A stretch of DNA of 64,000 bases, taken from NCBI GenBank assembly GCA_033065855.1, contig JAVXUO010002817.1, positions 1-64,000 of the forward strand, given 5' to 3'. Origin of the DNA: Escallonia rubra (Eukaryota > Streptophyta > Magnoliopsida > Escalloniales > Escalloniaceae). Positions 1-11,343 of this stretch are shown here, one piece after another. Each line of letters starts with the position of its first letter. The stretch's first letter is position 1. The notes beneath the pieces are model-generated. The model was not told the DNA's origin, did no database searches, and was given only the letters and a program-made list of their open reading frames with translations. The position numbers and the translations under genes were made by a program.

Positions 1-1566
1 GTTAAATGAAAATTTTCTTGAGATCTTATTCTTAGGATCCTCGGGAGACTATTTATTAAATTAGGTTGTTCGCTTTGAATTATTCTTGGTAAATATCGTG
101 TCACTAACTCAATTTATAGGTATATAACCTCTATCGGTTTACGGTTTATAACTTCATTACATAATTATTCATTTATTTTATTTTTTGAGAAGAATAAAAA
201 GAAGGTTAAAATATTCCAAGAGAAATCAAAACTTAGCAGCATTTGTCTTTTAAGATTGCTAAAGGTAATAACTTTTGAGAAAATTATACTTTGTCATAAG
301 CTTTACCATGAGTTTGAAGTATTATACACCAATCTTTTAAGTCTTACATGTTACATTAAGATCAGATTACACAGGAGAATTGGAAATGATTGAGAATAAC
401 TTTTAACAAGCTAAGAATTAGTTTGAGTACAAAAGGAAGTGGAAAGGGGGATAAGATTTTAGACAACTTTTACCTCCAATACAAATACAAACATTATAAG
501 TAGTACCAATATGGTGGATGTAATGTGGTGTAGGTAGAATTGGAAGTTAGGGGTGGGTGGATGATGACAGTAAAAGTGGCAGCGATGGTGTGGATGTGCG
601 AATGATAATTATGGAAGTAGTAGTGGTGGTAATTGTGGTAGGGCTGGTGGTTGTTGACAATGTGAAGGTGTTCGTCGTATATCTTTGGGCTAATTGGTGG
701 TGGCAATGCGAAGGCATTACAATAGGTAGTGGTAACACAAATATTTAATAGTGGCGACTGAGATGATGATGGTAGAGATAATGGTCGTTAAGGGTAAAAG
801 AATTGGTAACAAGAAGGTGTTAGGATAGTGGTAGTTGTGGTGGACAAATGATACCAATTCTAGAATCGAACAAACGACGAATTTTATTAAACAATGAAGA
901 TGCTAAGTCAGTTTCTTTAAAAAACCTGGAAGTTTGTAAATTCTATGTAGAAACTAGAAACTCTAAAAAAAAAAATCATTCAACAGGCATCTTTTGAGAT
1001 TTAGTTTTTCTGACCATTTACAAAAAAATCAAACAATCTCTTGAGTAAAGATGCAATCTTCAAGGTTTAACCGGTTTGCATATACGTACTGCCACAAAGT
1101 TCTCAATGGTACTCCGTATTTTCGTTGGGCTATACATGTTTGAATTAAATAATTTCAATATAGACAAAATTTTAAGAACAAGACAAAACACACTTTACTT
1201 ACACAAACTGTGGTTTCATTAAATGAGGCAATACATGAGGCATATGATGATATTAATATGCATATACTTTTACTAGATTTTATATGCAAAACAATAAGGG
1301 ATAAAAAAGAATAGAATCAACATTTGGAAAAAATGCTTAATCTTTTGAATTAGCACTTCTCGTCTATAAGATTCTAATTGTCTTATCTAGTGGGTTTTTT
1401 TATCTGAAAATTAGATAATTGAGTGAATTTAATTGCTATGCCTAAAATGTATGCATTTATTAGCTTATATACTATGTTCAAACTCATTCTTTTTTCTTTT
1501 TGAAATTTGATACAATTTCAGTATGTTAATGTACATGGTTGACAGTGAAATAAAATTGCATCGTGT
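1..1566. other. AT-rich intergenic DNA
   Basis: No gene is recognised here. A GT-rich stretch at about 545-850 (many GGTGGT and GATGGTGG runs) opens short reading frames on both strands, but their composition is simple-sequence and they match no family. It resembles the interior sequence of the TIR elements further right, although no terminal repeats were found around it. Confidence 0.5.
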
Positions 1567-1596
1567 CCCGTACATTTGCACGGGTCCATTAGCTAG
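1567..1596 (+). mobile_element. Helitron-like 3' terminus
   Basis: A small hairpin (arms CCCGT and ACGGG, 1567-1584) is followed 12 nt later by CTAG at 1593-1596 and then a T. This is the layout of Helitron 3' ends: a subterminal hairpin 10-12 nt before CTRR, with insertion between A and T. The matching 5' TC end was not identified, so element length and content are unknown. No Rep/helicase coding sequence is visible upstream, so it would be a non-autonomous copy. Call rests on terminus structure only. Confidence 0.45.
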
Positions 1597-1929
1597 TTTC
1601 TATTGAACATGCTTCAAGCATCTGAGGAGCTTTTATGCTTGATACAACTAAAAATAAACTCTTAATCAATGGATGACACATGTCATTCTAAGTCAAACAT
1701 AGTCAACTACAATACTAGTAGTAACCTTATTGAACGAATTAGAAAATTTTGAAAGGACACTAATACAAGGATTGGCATCGATGCATATGCCAATATAAAA
1801 GGGCCTCCCACATATATGTCGGCAAAAATTCCCACTAACACTCACACTCTGATTTAAGTATCAGAAAGTTCCTCGTGAGAACTGTCTTGGAGGTTATCAT
1901 TATTGTCTGAAGATCAATTTGACACAAAA

Positions 1930-2049
1930 ATGGAAGGCAATGCATGGAAAAGCGAAGTGGCTGCACTCACACCAACTAGTACAACAGACAACCCACAAAA
2001 GGCTGTCCATATGACAATTATGCAGAAGCGATATGGTAATTCATGGTAA
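1930..2049 (+). CDS. Possible small ORF of 39 codons or a first exon
   Basis: A reading frame of 39 codons starts MEGNAWKSEV and ends at TAA 2047-2049. A TATA-like TATAAAAG lies about 135 bp upstream, near 1794, in a plausible promoter layout. The last codons overlap a good donor (ATG|GTAAGAG, near 2045), so this could instead be the first coding exon of a small spliced gene. No family is recognised. It lies 86 bp beyond the stop codon of CHX-a, on the opposite strand, so an origin as antisense of that gene's 3' UTR or as chance sequence is equally likely. Confidence 0.18.
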   Translation: MEGNAWKSEVAALTPTSTTDNPQKAVHMTIMQKRYGNSW

Positions 2050-2134
2050 GAGCACATAGTCAGTTTGTGAAGGATGAAAATGTTGTAAAGTAGACACGAG
2101 CTGGTGCAACAAAAAGCTACTCATTTACACCAAG

Positions 2135-5100
2135 TCAATGACTATGATCCCTGTCTCTACGGTTGCTGCCAAAGGAACCAAAAGCATCAGTCTCCGCCTC
2201 GGACGGTCGCCAGTCCATCTCTCCAAGATCCTCTTCGTGATTAGCTGTTGAGGCCGGACTTACAGAACCATTTATCAAGCCTGCCACCCTAGCGTATTGC
2301 TGCACCACTAGCACCGAAAACGCCGAAGAGAATTCTGAAGTCACCAACAAATCTCCAACTGGCCCAAGCTCCGGGCAGTCACACCAATCAGCCAGGCCAG
2401 CCGTTAGCGGCGACACCATCCCTCTCCCTTTCCCGACCACGTAAAGATCGTGACCCTCGTCCAGCGACTTAATAGCCCCAACAGTTTCTTCCTCATCATT
2501 TAGCACCAGTTCTGAATAGGTCACTGATTTGGCATTCACAGTTGCAATCTTGAAATTGCTTAGAAACTCGTCATCCATCACTTTCTCTCTCTCGGAGTCT
2601 ATATTTACCGTGATGGCTCCGTGGGCTTTACTCACGAACTCCATGGATTCCAGAGGTGGAGCATCCTTGCCCGCAATGAACCGGACTACGGTTAGAGTAA
2701 TTGCCGAGTGTTCAGACATTCTCCATGCATAAGCGAGTGCTTCCCTATCATCGGGCCCCCCAAAGTATAGAACCGCGACGCGACGCGGAAACTGGCCAGT
2801 CTCGGCTTGTCCACGGTCGATTAGTATGCCTACAGAACATGGCGCGTTTGCCAACACATTCTCGTTAACACTTCGAAAGGCAGGGTTAATGTCCTCCATA
2901 TCCCCATCGAGGGTTTGAAGTTTGTGGAAGGGGAGGATAATGATTGCTACACGCTTGTCTTTTGCAATACTGCAAATGTCTTCGTCCATTGTGGAGTAGG
3001 CAGATCTAACAATCAAGGGCGTAGTCGGAAAATTATGTTAGTGGAGTCATATATGAAAAGTTAATAGATTGCAGTATCATTTTGTGACTATCTTAACGAC
3101 ATTTTTTCTTGGTTACTGCCAAGCACCTGGGCAGTATTTCGAGGAAGCTCAAGTGCATAGCTTCGGCCCGGCATCCTTACTACTATGCTTCTACTTGACA
3201 AGTTAAATAAAGGTCAAAAAGAGCCTAGCAATCTAGCTAATGTATGTAACAATTATTTAAGAATATTTCCTCGGGCGCCTGTTGTTGCATTTGCAATATG
3301 GTTTGCAAGTAATGGCAGAAAATTTTTAGGTACGGAGAGAGCTCTGAAGTTTGGGTTTTATACAAACAAAATTAAACGGGAACGTACCTGGCAGTTAAAG
3401 CCTGGACAGTGGCACCATCACATCGTAGCTCATAGTTGTCAAAGGCACTGATGATTTGGTCAATTTGTGCTTCTTCATGGTTAGGGTTTCTAGGGCCAGC
3501 TTTGCGTGCACTATGGACTGTGATGGCGGCTGAGGCACGTCCGATGAGTTCGACTAGGTAAAGGGCGAAGACACTAATAGGCGACCGTTGGGTTGCATTC
3601 GAAGCTTCAAGAAGGTTAATGATGAATGGAACATTGCGCATTCCTTGTATACAAGCAAGAATTCTGAGCTCTTCTTCTGGTCTCGATTTCTGTACTGTCC
3701 TTCGCTTGTAGGGCATTACATTTCTGGAGGGATGTTGTAGTACTGGGACTAGTGAGGCGATTATGGTCATCACCAAGACTGGAACTACCATTATTGTGTA
3801 CGCTTGGGTGTTCAAAGCCTGCACATTCAGACATCGATGGAAGGTCATGTAACATCTAAAATATATAACAGCAAATGAGCCTGCAGAATTCATACGCTCG
3901 TGAATGCGTACAAAATTCCGTACATAATCCCTCCTCTATGAAACTGCAACTATCATTAGTTAGATGTATAAATGTTGTGCAGATGTACATAAGTGATGCG
4001 CCTGCATGAAACTGCAACTCTCAATAATTAGATGCGTAAATGTTGTGCAGATGTACAACATTTTCCTACGGTACACATACTGACGTTCTATGCCAATTGC
4101 GTCCTGGCATTGAGGTAAACATCAGTATAATCAAATTTTAAACTGGAGCCTCACTACCGTATAGTAACTCTGGTCCATTTGTAAATACAAAAAGATTACA
4201 CAAGCGGACATCCAACGTGTGAAATAACAGGTTATATGATCAAGATAACTTGTTGTCCAAATACGTGCTCGTGAATTGCTTTCATTCACTCCAATTTTAT
4301 AGAACCATTACAACTTTTGTGCTTGTTCAAGTATGCTTGTGTTTGTGCTTTTGTGTGCGCGCACGCGCATGGTGTGTGGGTGTGTAGAGAGAGAGAGAGA
4401 GAGAGAGTACCCCTTGCTGTTGCCCGACTTCAAGAAGGATCATCGCCATGATGCTTTTCGTATTCATTAGTAGGCCAACATGAAGGGCTTCTCGAAGAGG
4501 CATGTTGCAGGAAATAGAAGCAATGATAGTGCTCACGACTTTTGCGAAACAAAACATCACCATAACAAATGCTACTCCAACATAAGAAGCACCACTGCTA
4601 GCAATAACATCCACATTGGTTCTAATTCCACAAACTGCAAAGAAAGCTGGCATTAAAATGCCCATCACAAAGTCCTCAAGCCTCTCGACCAACGTAGCCT
4701 CAAGCACTTCATTTGGTATAATCAACCCAAACATGAAGGCACCAATCATGGGATGCGTGCCAAGCACATCCGTGACAACCCCAAAAAGGAAAGCCCCCGT
4801 AAGAACTGAACACACGTAGTACTCGCTGTACCCCTGTCCTTCAGGGGTGCGGCGTATGACCCACAAAAGTGCCGGACGGGCGTATTTAACACTGCCAGCC
4901 AAAGCCGCCATGCCAAGTAACGGATAAGCAAATTTGGTTCCACTGCTAGTGGCTAGGGCAATGGTTAGAGAAGCCCATGAAAGGAAGTCAGTAACTAGGG
5001 CCGCAGACATGGCTGTTTTTCCGGGCTCAGTATGAAGGGTCTTTTGCTTTTCAAGAAGTCGACACAGCACGGAGTAACCCGTGACACTTAAAGCGAAACC

Positions 5101-6226
5101 CCAAAAGAAGTATCCAGTTTTGTACACCTGATTGTCTAGGAAGAATATGAAACAAACGGCACCTGTGCAAAAAGGAATAAGAATTCCGGCTGCAGCAACC
5201 GTCTTGGCCTTTCTTCCGGTTCGCCATACTGATCGTAGGTCCATTTCTAATCCCATGAGGAACGCGTAGCAAACAAGGGCGAAGTGTGCCATTGGTTCTA
5301 AGACAGGGAGAGCATAGGTAGGGAAGCAATACGTTCTATATGTTTCGATTCTCCCCAGCCCAGAAGGCCCCAAAATTATACCACTCTGCAATGGATTGAA
5401 GAGAAGAAAAAGGAACTCAGTGAAATTCATGGCATTAATCCCTATGTCCATTTTACACTCCTTAAAATTTATTAAAGTTTTGTTAGTATTGCCCATTCAA
5501 CTTCGTATGGGGGGTGGGAGGGGTTCATTTGTAGCTTTCACAGAGTTCAATTATCAAAAGGTTTCAGCAAAAGTTTCAGTTTCTTGCGAAAATTGTCAGT
5601 TGTCATAAACTTAGATCTTTGAGCAGATTCTTCTCATTATTCGCTCAATTGTTATTCATAATCTTTATCTCAATTCTTACGAAGACAAGGCCAATTTTCA
5701 TAATCATTTCGAATAACCACCAACAGCCTTATAGGGAAAGCAAGTTATGTGAGCAATGCGTACATGAGACCATATAAACCTTATACGGATATAGAAGGTG
5801 TAAATGTAATTTGAGCTTTTATTTATTTTTTTCCTGTAAATAGCAACCTCATTATCTTGGAGTGGTCGTGACATTCTGATTTTGTGGTTCTTACGTTCCT
5901 AACAATCCAGGATCCATCTCCAGGGAAAATGTTCCTTGTCCCGATTGGTGACAAGAGAGGAAGATGGCCATCGTAAAAAATCGCATGCTTTTTAAATACC
6001 GACAGAGACTTACAAGGATTTCGCCAACGAAAGGAGGCTGGTTGGCAGCTCTGAGTAAGAGAACGAAAAGGCGAGTTGCGAAAATGGCGATAGTTATTTG
6101 AAGGATGAAGAGAGGAAGGATTGGAGACAAAGGATCTGGCCCTTCCCAAACGCCATTAAACCTGTAAATGGTTTCCGCGTAACAAAGAACCGTATGGTTC
6201 AACTGTTGAAACTGTGTGTCATTCAT
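2135..6226 (-). CDS. CHX: Cation/H+ exchanger of the CHX family (CHX-a), 829 aa, 4 exons
   Basis: A CPA2 monovalent cation/proton antiporter; plant CHX proteins mostly sit in endomembranes or the plasma membrane and move K+ or Na+ against H+. Exons on the minus strand: 6226-6014, 5385-4411, 3818-3388, 3005-2135 (213+975+431+871 nt, 830 codons including stop), all with GT-AG introns. Residues about 35-430 form the hydrophobic Na_H_Exchanger domain, opening with the CHX-typical NGVWEGPDPL then SGIILGPSGLGR and LGLEMDL. The rest is the long hydrophilic C-terminal domain with STMDEDICSIA and IIILPFHK. The usual N-D pair in the membrane core is T203-D204. Length is normal for CHX (about 800-850). 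Introns are 628, 592 and 382 bp; the third splits an Ala-Arg junction and is absent from the neighbour CHX-b. The ATG at 6226 gives a family-like N terminus. Intact, presumably expressed. Confidence 0.9.
4386..4407. repeat. (AG)n microsatellite in CHX-a intron 2
   Basis: Eleven AG units sit 2 bp inside the intron from the exon 2 donor (GT at 4410-4409 on the minus strand). In transcript orientation this is a CT-rich tract immediately after the 5' splice site, preceded by a short GT/GC-alternating stretch. It is likely to vary in length between individuals. Confidence 0.9.
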
Positions 6227-7168
6227 TTTTGCTCCCTAATCTATTCTATATATTCCTCCTTGTCGCCGTCCGCTCCTCCTCGGTTGGCCTCCCCTCCTCC
6301 TCGGCCGGAGGCAGAGCTAATGGTGAGGTAAGGGGAGAGATCAGTATCTCTCCCCTTGTTTCTCAGAAAGGAAATCTCTCTATCTTCTTTTTAATCAACA
6401 CCTTTATATGGATGGTTCATTTGTAACCAGTTTGGACGATGGAGAGGTTTTAGCCAGCACATGAAGAGGTTCCTAGAAAACAAAAGTACTATCGATCTTA
6501 GCTATCAATTGACTTGGTCAATATTTTCACATGACCATCCTCAAGTTTTTCCTGCTTCACTGTCGTGCGGTGTAACTATTGACGAGATTTATGCAAGCAA
6601 TTCTGTAACGGTGGAGGAAATTGCCACGGCGGCCGATTTGGGATGCGAGTTTATTTAAACGCCAATAAAGAAGGTTGTACCAAAAAATATGCATTCACTG
6701 TTCAAACTTTTTATTTTTCCTCTGCCCACAGATTACATGACATCAAAAGAATGTAACATTTTTAAAGTTTTCTTCTTCTTTTTCTTTTTGATAATAGTTA
6801 CTATGATTTTTTACAGGTGAATTACGGTCTACTTTTTCTGAAAAAGCTTTAACTGTTTCAATGCTTTTTTTTTATATATATATATAAATAAACAGCATAA
6901 TGGACAAGTCAAAATTAAAGAAAAGTAGAGCTAGTGAATGAGAGATGTAGCAAATGCAACGGACAACCATGCATTTTTACATAATGAAGACCTCTCGTCA
7001 AAATCTTTCTTGAACCACAGTTTTCACCCTCTTATCAAAATTTCCATTTTCTTCCCTTTCAAAAAATGGTTTCACGTCGCGGCCACCGGTGGCCTTAGCT
7101 GCCAAGTGACCGCCCTGACTGTGGCCTAGCGGCAAGAGGGGGGTCCATCGGGAGAAAAAGGCCTTAAA
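6227..7168. promoter_or_regulatory. Shared intergenic region of the divergent CHX pair
   Basis: This holds both promoters by position: CHX-a reads left from 6226 and CHX-b reads right from 7169. Visible features are a CT-rich tandem stretch (6263-6306), an AT-rich block with a TA run near 6872-6888, and a perfect 14-bp palindrome GGCCACCGGTGGCC at 7081-7094, 74 bp before the CHX-b ATG. A TATATA at about 6243-6250 is too close to the CHX-a ATG to be its obvious TATA box. A 65-codon frame at 6461-6658 matches nothing known to me. Confidence 0.35.
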
Positions 7169-10100
7169 ATGGTTAACCAGAATCTGTTTAATGGGACAGT
7201 AGTTCCCATAATGGTAAAGTCTCTAAGACCTGGTGTGCTACTGAGTTGCTTTGCTGCCCAGGTAGAAGTAGATAATGGCACTTGGTACCAAGTCAACCCT
7301 TTGGATCAAGCCCTCCCTATCTTCATCGTTCAGCTTATCTTAATCACTACCGTTTCCAAGCTGGCCATCGTCGTCAACAAGTACTTCAAATCCGTCCGGC
7401 AGCCCCTAATTGTGGCCGAAATCTTGGTATGTGCGCACAATTCTTTTGAATCTCATTATGGGTTCATAATTTTTGCCCTGAAATGGAGGTGTAGAAAAGC
7501 CACAATGCGCAACTAATCTCCGATAATACATTATTGTCATTGCGCCTGCATTGCATTTCTCATTGCCCCCCGAGGCCCTTTTCCATAGATACGAGATCCA
7601 AGCTCCATTGTCGGGGTGATGGCTAACCCTAGAGTAATACTAGCTAGTTTCGGACATAAGACATCCGGATTTGGCATGCCCTATCTGTTGTTATAGAAAA
7701 TCTTACTTTGTAAAGCTTCTTGCAAATTGATATGTCCACAACTACGAAAATTGTCACTTGCAGCTTTGATGTAAAAGTCCTTTCTAATTCATTGAGCGCA
7801 TATACAACCTATAGGGGATCATCCCTTACCATGCAAACATAGTAAGTACACAAAATCTAATGTTGAGGATGCATAGGAAGGTTCCGAGCAGAGCAGATGC
7901 CTATTCGTTCTGTTGGTTATTCTTTGCTGATTATTTTTTAATTCATTGAGCCCATATACAACCTATAGGGGATCATCCCTTACCATGCAAACATAGTAAG
8001 TACACAAAATCTAATGTTGATGATGCATAGGAAGGTTCCGAGCAGAGCAGATGCCTATTCGATCTGTTGGTTATTCTTTGCTGATTATTCTGCTCTCCCT
8101 TCCGCCTCATAATTCTGAACTTGATCGTGTCCTCAATAAGCCTTCGTATGGCACGCAACATCGTATTGGCTATTAACTAAGCAGTTCCTCATCCCGCAGG
8201 CTGGAGTGGCATTGGGGAACTCTGGGTTAGGGATGTGGAAAACAAAGAATAGCTACGTAGGTGCCCTTTTCAACATCGACAGGGTATTGCTGCTAGAGAC
8301 ATTTGGAAACTTGGGTCTGATCTACTACTGGTTCTTACTTGGACTAGAGATGGATGTGACCACCCACACACTCCACCGGATCGGAAAGAAGGCATATGCC
8401 ATTGCTCTATCCGGAGCTGTTATCTCCTTCGTCACCGGTTTGGGCTTGTACAGGTTTTGCTTGCCGTATTCCCAATCGTTTTCAAAAGGTTTTCTTTTCT
8501 GGGGTGTTGCCCTAAGTGTAACTGGCCTGCCGGCCCTCACCGAAGTCCTTGCAAGCCTAAAGCTTCTCCACTCTGACGTTGGAAGAACGGCCATGTCCGT
8601 CGCCCTTGTCAATGGCATATTCTCGTGGGTATCTCTGACAGTGGTGATTGTGGTATCTACTCATTCAATTTTGATAGCCTTGTGCAGGTTAGCAGCTATG
8701 ACCATCTTTATACTATTTTGTGTCTTTGCAATTCGGCCGGCAATCATATGGGTGCTTCAGCGAACCGACGGAGATGAGTATAGCGAGGGAGCAATCTGTA
8801 TAATCCTTGCCGGGGTTCTGGCATGTGGATTGGCCACAGATTTAATAGGAGTGACTTCATTGGTCGGCGCATTTGTGTTCGGGCTTATTATACCGCATGA
8901 TGTGCTTGGAAATAGATTTGTGGTGGCCGTGCAAGGTTTCGTGGCGGACTTTTTGATGCCAGTGTGGTTCACGCTGTGTGGATTTAGAACCCACGCCATG
9001 TCTCTAAAGGTTCTATCTTGGTGGAAGGTTTGTACAACCGTAACCGTAGCATGTATAATCAAGCCTGCAACAACACTTGTTGTCTCCTACTTCTGCGATT
9101 TACCTCTTCACGAAGGGATATCTCTTGCACTAATGTTGAACACCAAGGGGCTCACTGCTCTTGTCGCTCTAACTGCCGGTGATCAAGAAATGGTACTCTC
9201 TGTCTCCGTGTTTCTCTGTCTCTCACTTTGTGTATCTGTGCGCGTTTGTAAGTAGTGTGTGTGCACGAGGGGTATGAAATGCTTGTGGGCGCATGTATAA
9301 TTGAACCTAGCAGCCCTCAGGGTTCAAGCTTTTCGAGGCATAAATTCCGTGTGTTGATAACTTCGTGGGGAGGAAGGGGGTGTGCGTGGTGCATAGCAAC
9401 TTACACTTTTGTGACAAAAAATGCCAGCATAATATTGGCAAAGCAGTTCATAGCTTATTTAAGTAAATGGTACAATAGGAGAAACTAGCTGGTGGTACAA
9501 TTGACACAGCGCAGCTTATCTTTCCTCCAAAGGTAATTAACTAGTAGGTGATATTTCAATAGATGATCCGGGTACAGATGGCCTTCCCCGAAAAGATTCA
9601 TAGATATACAACAGAAGTTCCTTAATATGGTGACCTAGAAATCCTGAAAATATGAAGATCAGCCTCATCATTCTTGTATGCCTGAAGAGAATCCCCAGTA
9701 AACTCGTTGTTATTCTTAAACAGCTTGTGCGAACCTATTATATCTGGCCTCGGCATGATCTGAAACCTCTTGACTAATATCCCAATGAAGCAACCATTTT
9801 CACTGAAAAAAACATATGCAAACCCACTTTTTGAGTCAAATTCTACATGATTCCATGTCGATGGGAAAGCTTTAAACAATGAACATCGAAACATTTTCCT
9901 AAGCAAAAAGATGATGCAAGTGCAAGGATTTTCCTAGCGTTGTGTTGCTATGATTCTGAACTGAAGTATATCCATCCATTGCAGGTGATAAATGAAGCAG
10001 GATATGTTGTTATGTACTTATCGATTTTGTTGATGACAATGGTTCCATCACCTCTCCTACACTTTCTGTACAAACCGAAAAGGCGTTTCTTGCCAAGCAA

Positions 10101-11343
10101 GCACAGGGCCTTACAAAAACTGAAGCCAGATGCAGAGCTAAAAATCCTGGCATGCACCCACGAGATGCAAACTGTTGCCGGAATGGTCAACCTCCTTGAA
10201 GCTTCCAATGCCACAAAACGGTCTCCTATTCGCGTCTTTGCCCTCCAGCTCATTCCACTCACCAGGCAAACTACCGCTTTGCTTATTGTCCACAGCTCGA
10301 GCGGGACCAGTTCACATAACAGTCGCAGTAGAGCAGACGCACAAACTGAACAAATTATCAAATCATTTGCGAAGTTGGAGGGGGAATCCACCCTGTTCTC
10401 CGTGCAGCCACTGACTGCCATGTCGTCATATGCCACCATGCATGAGGACATTTGTAGTATTGCCGAGGACAAGGATGTGGCACTCATAGTCCTTCCCTTT
10501 CATAGGCGCCAGACAATCCACAACAGATTGGAGGACGCCAACCCTGCTTACAAAGACGTAAACGATAATGTGTTAGCCAACGCGCCTTGTTCTGTTGGCA
10601 TTATAGTGGATCGCGGGCTTGGCTCGTTCAATCTGGAAATGGACTCAGACGACAATGCCAAAGATGTCACACACCACATTGCCATGATTTACATTGGTGG
10701 CTGTGACGACAGGGAGGCACTGGCCTATGCATGGCGAATGGGGGGGCACCCAAAGGCCACCCTAACAGTTATGCGCTTTATACCTGGCGAAAATCCAGTT
10801 GAAGTAGAGTCGTTAATGGAAGAAACTAATGGGGTTATATCTGTGACTATGGACGCGGAAAAGGAAAGGCAACTTGACGATTGTTTCATAAACGAGTTCC
10901 GGCACAAGAACACGGGTAACAAATCAGTCGTGTTTCTTGAACATAAGGCTAATCACGGGGCGGAAACCATTGCAACCTTAAAATCAATGGGAGAAAATTT
11001 TAATATGTACATCGTAGGAAGAAGTTTAGGAGTGGTATCGCCGCTAACAGCAGGGCTAGCTGACTGGAGTGACTGCCCGGAGCTAGGCTCTATTGGGGAT
11101 CTTTTGGTAACATCAGAATTTTCGTCAACTGCTTCAGTGCTAGTGGTGCAACAGTATGCTGGGATAAAACCTTCCATAGACGGATCAGCTACACCAGATA
11201 GCTCCGAAGAAAATATCGATAACTATGGCCATTTGACTCAGCGAGTAATTCAATCTAGTTTTGAACTTGCTGTCAATCAGAAGGAAAGAGACGACGGTAT
11301 GCTTATGACCCAAAATTCTTATTCCGCGAGCAAGCCCTTGTAA
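7169..11343 (+). CDS. CHX: Cation/H+ exchanger of the CHX family (CHX-b), 869 aa, 3 exons
   Basis: Second CPA2 antiporter, divergent from CHX-a. Exons 7169-7426, 8200-9192 and 9985-11343 (258+993+1359 nt, 870 codons including stop) join in frame with GT-AG introns of 773 and 792 bp. Family signatures are NPLDQALPIFIVQL, VAEILAGVALGNSGLG, LGLEMDV, GAFVFGLIIP, LNTKGLTALV, then the long hydrophilic C-terminal domain with MHEDICSIAEDKDVALIVLPFHR and SEFSSTASVLVVQQY. The third intron of CHX-a is absent. The transport-site N-D pair reads N224-G225: the aspartate needed by CPA2 antiporters is replaced by glycine, so activity may be lost or altered although the frame is intact. The position of the family histidine in TD-x-x-G-V-H is threonine (TDLIGVT). 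Start chosen as the only ATG giving a CHX-like N terminus; about 45 residues precede the first membrane segment. Confidence 0.9.
7786..8089. repeat. 154-bp tandem duplication in CHX-b intron 1
   Basis: Two copies, starting at 7786 and 7940 (both AATTCATTGAG), run side by side for about 150 bp with only a few substitutions. Examples are gcgcat versus ccccat, gaggatg versus gatgatg, and cgttct versus cgatct. The duplication lies wholly inside the intron and does not touch either splice site. High identity indicates a recent event. Confidence 0.9.

Noticed and set aside
494..748. Overlapping 60-70-codon frames on both strands
   Set aside because: They come from GT/AC-rich simple sequence; residues are runs of His/Tyr/Val with no domain.
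6461..6658. 65-codon frame between the two CHX genes
   Set aside because: No family resemblance, no splice or promoter context; consistent with chance.
9948..10487. 179-codon minus-strand frame
   Set aside because: Antisense shadow of CHX-b exon 3.
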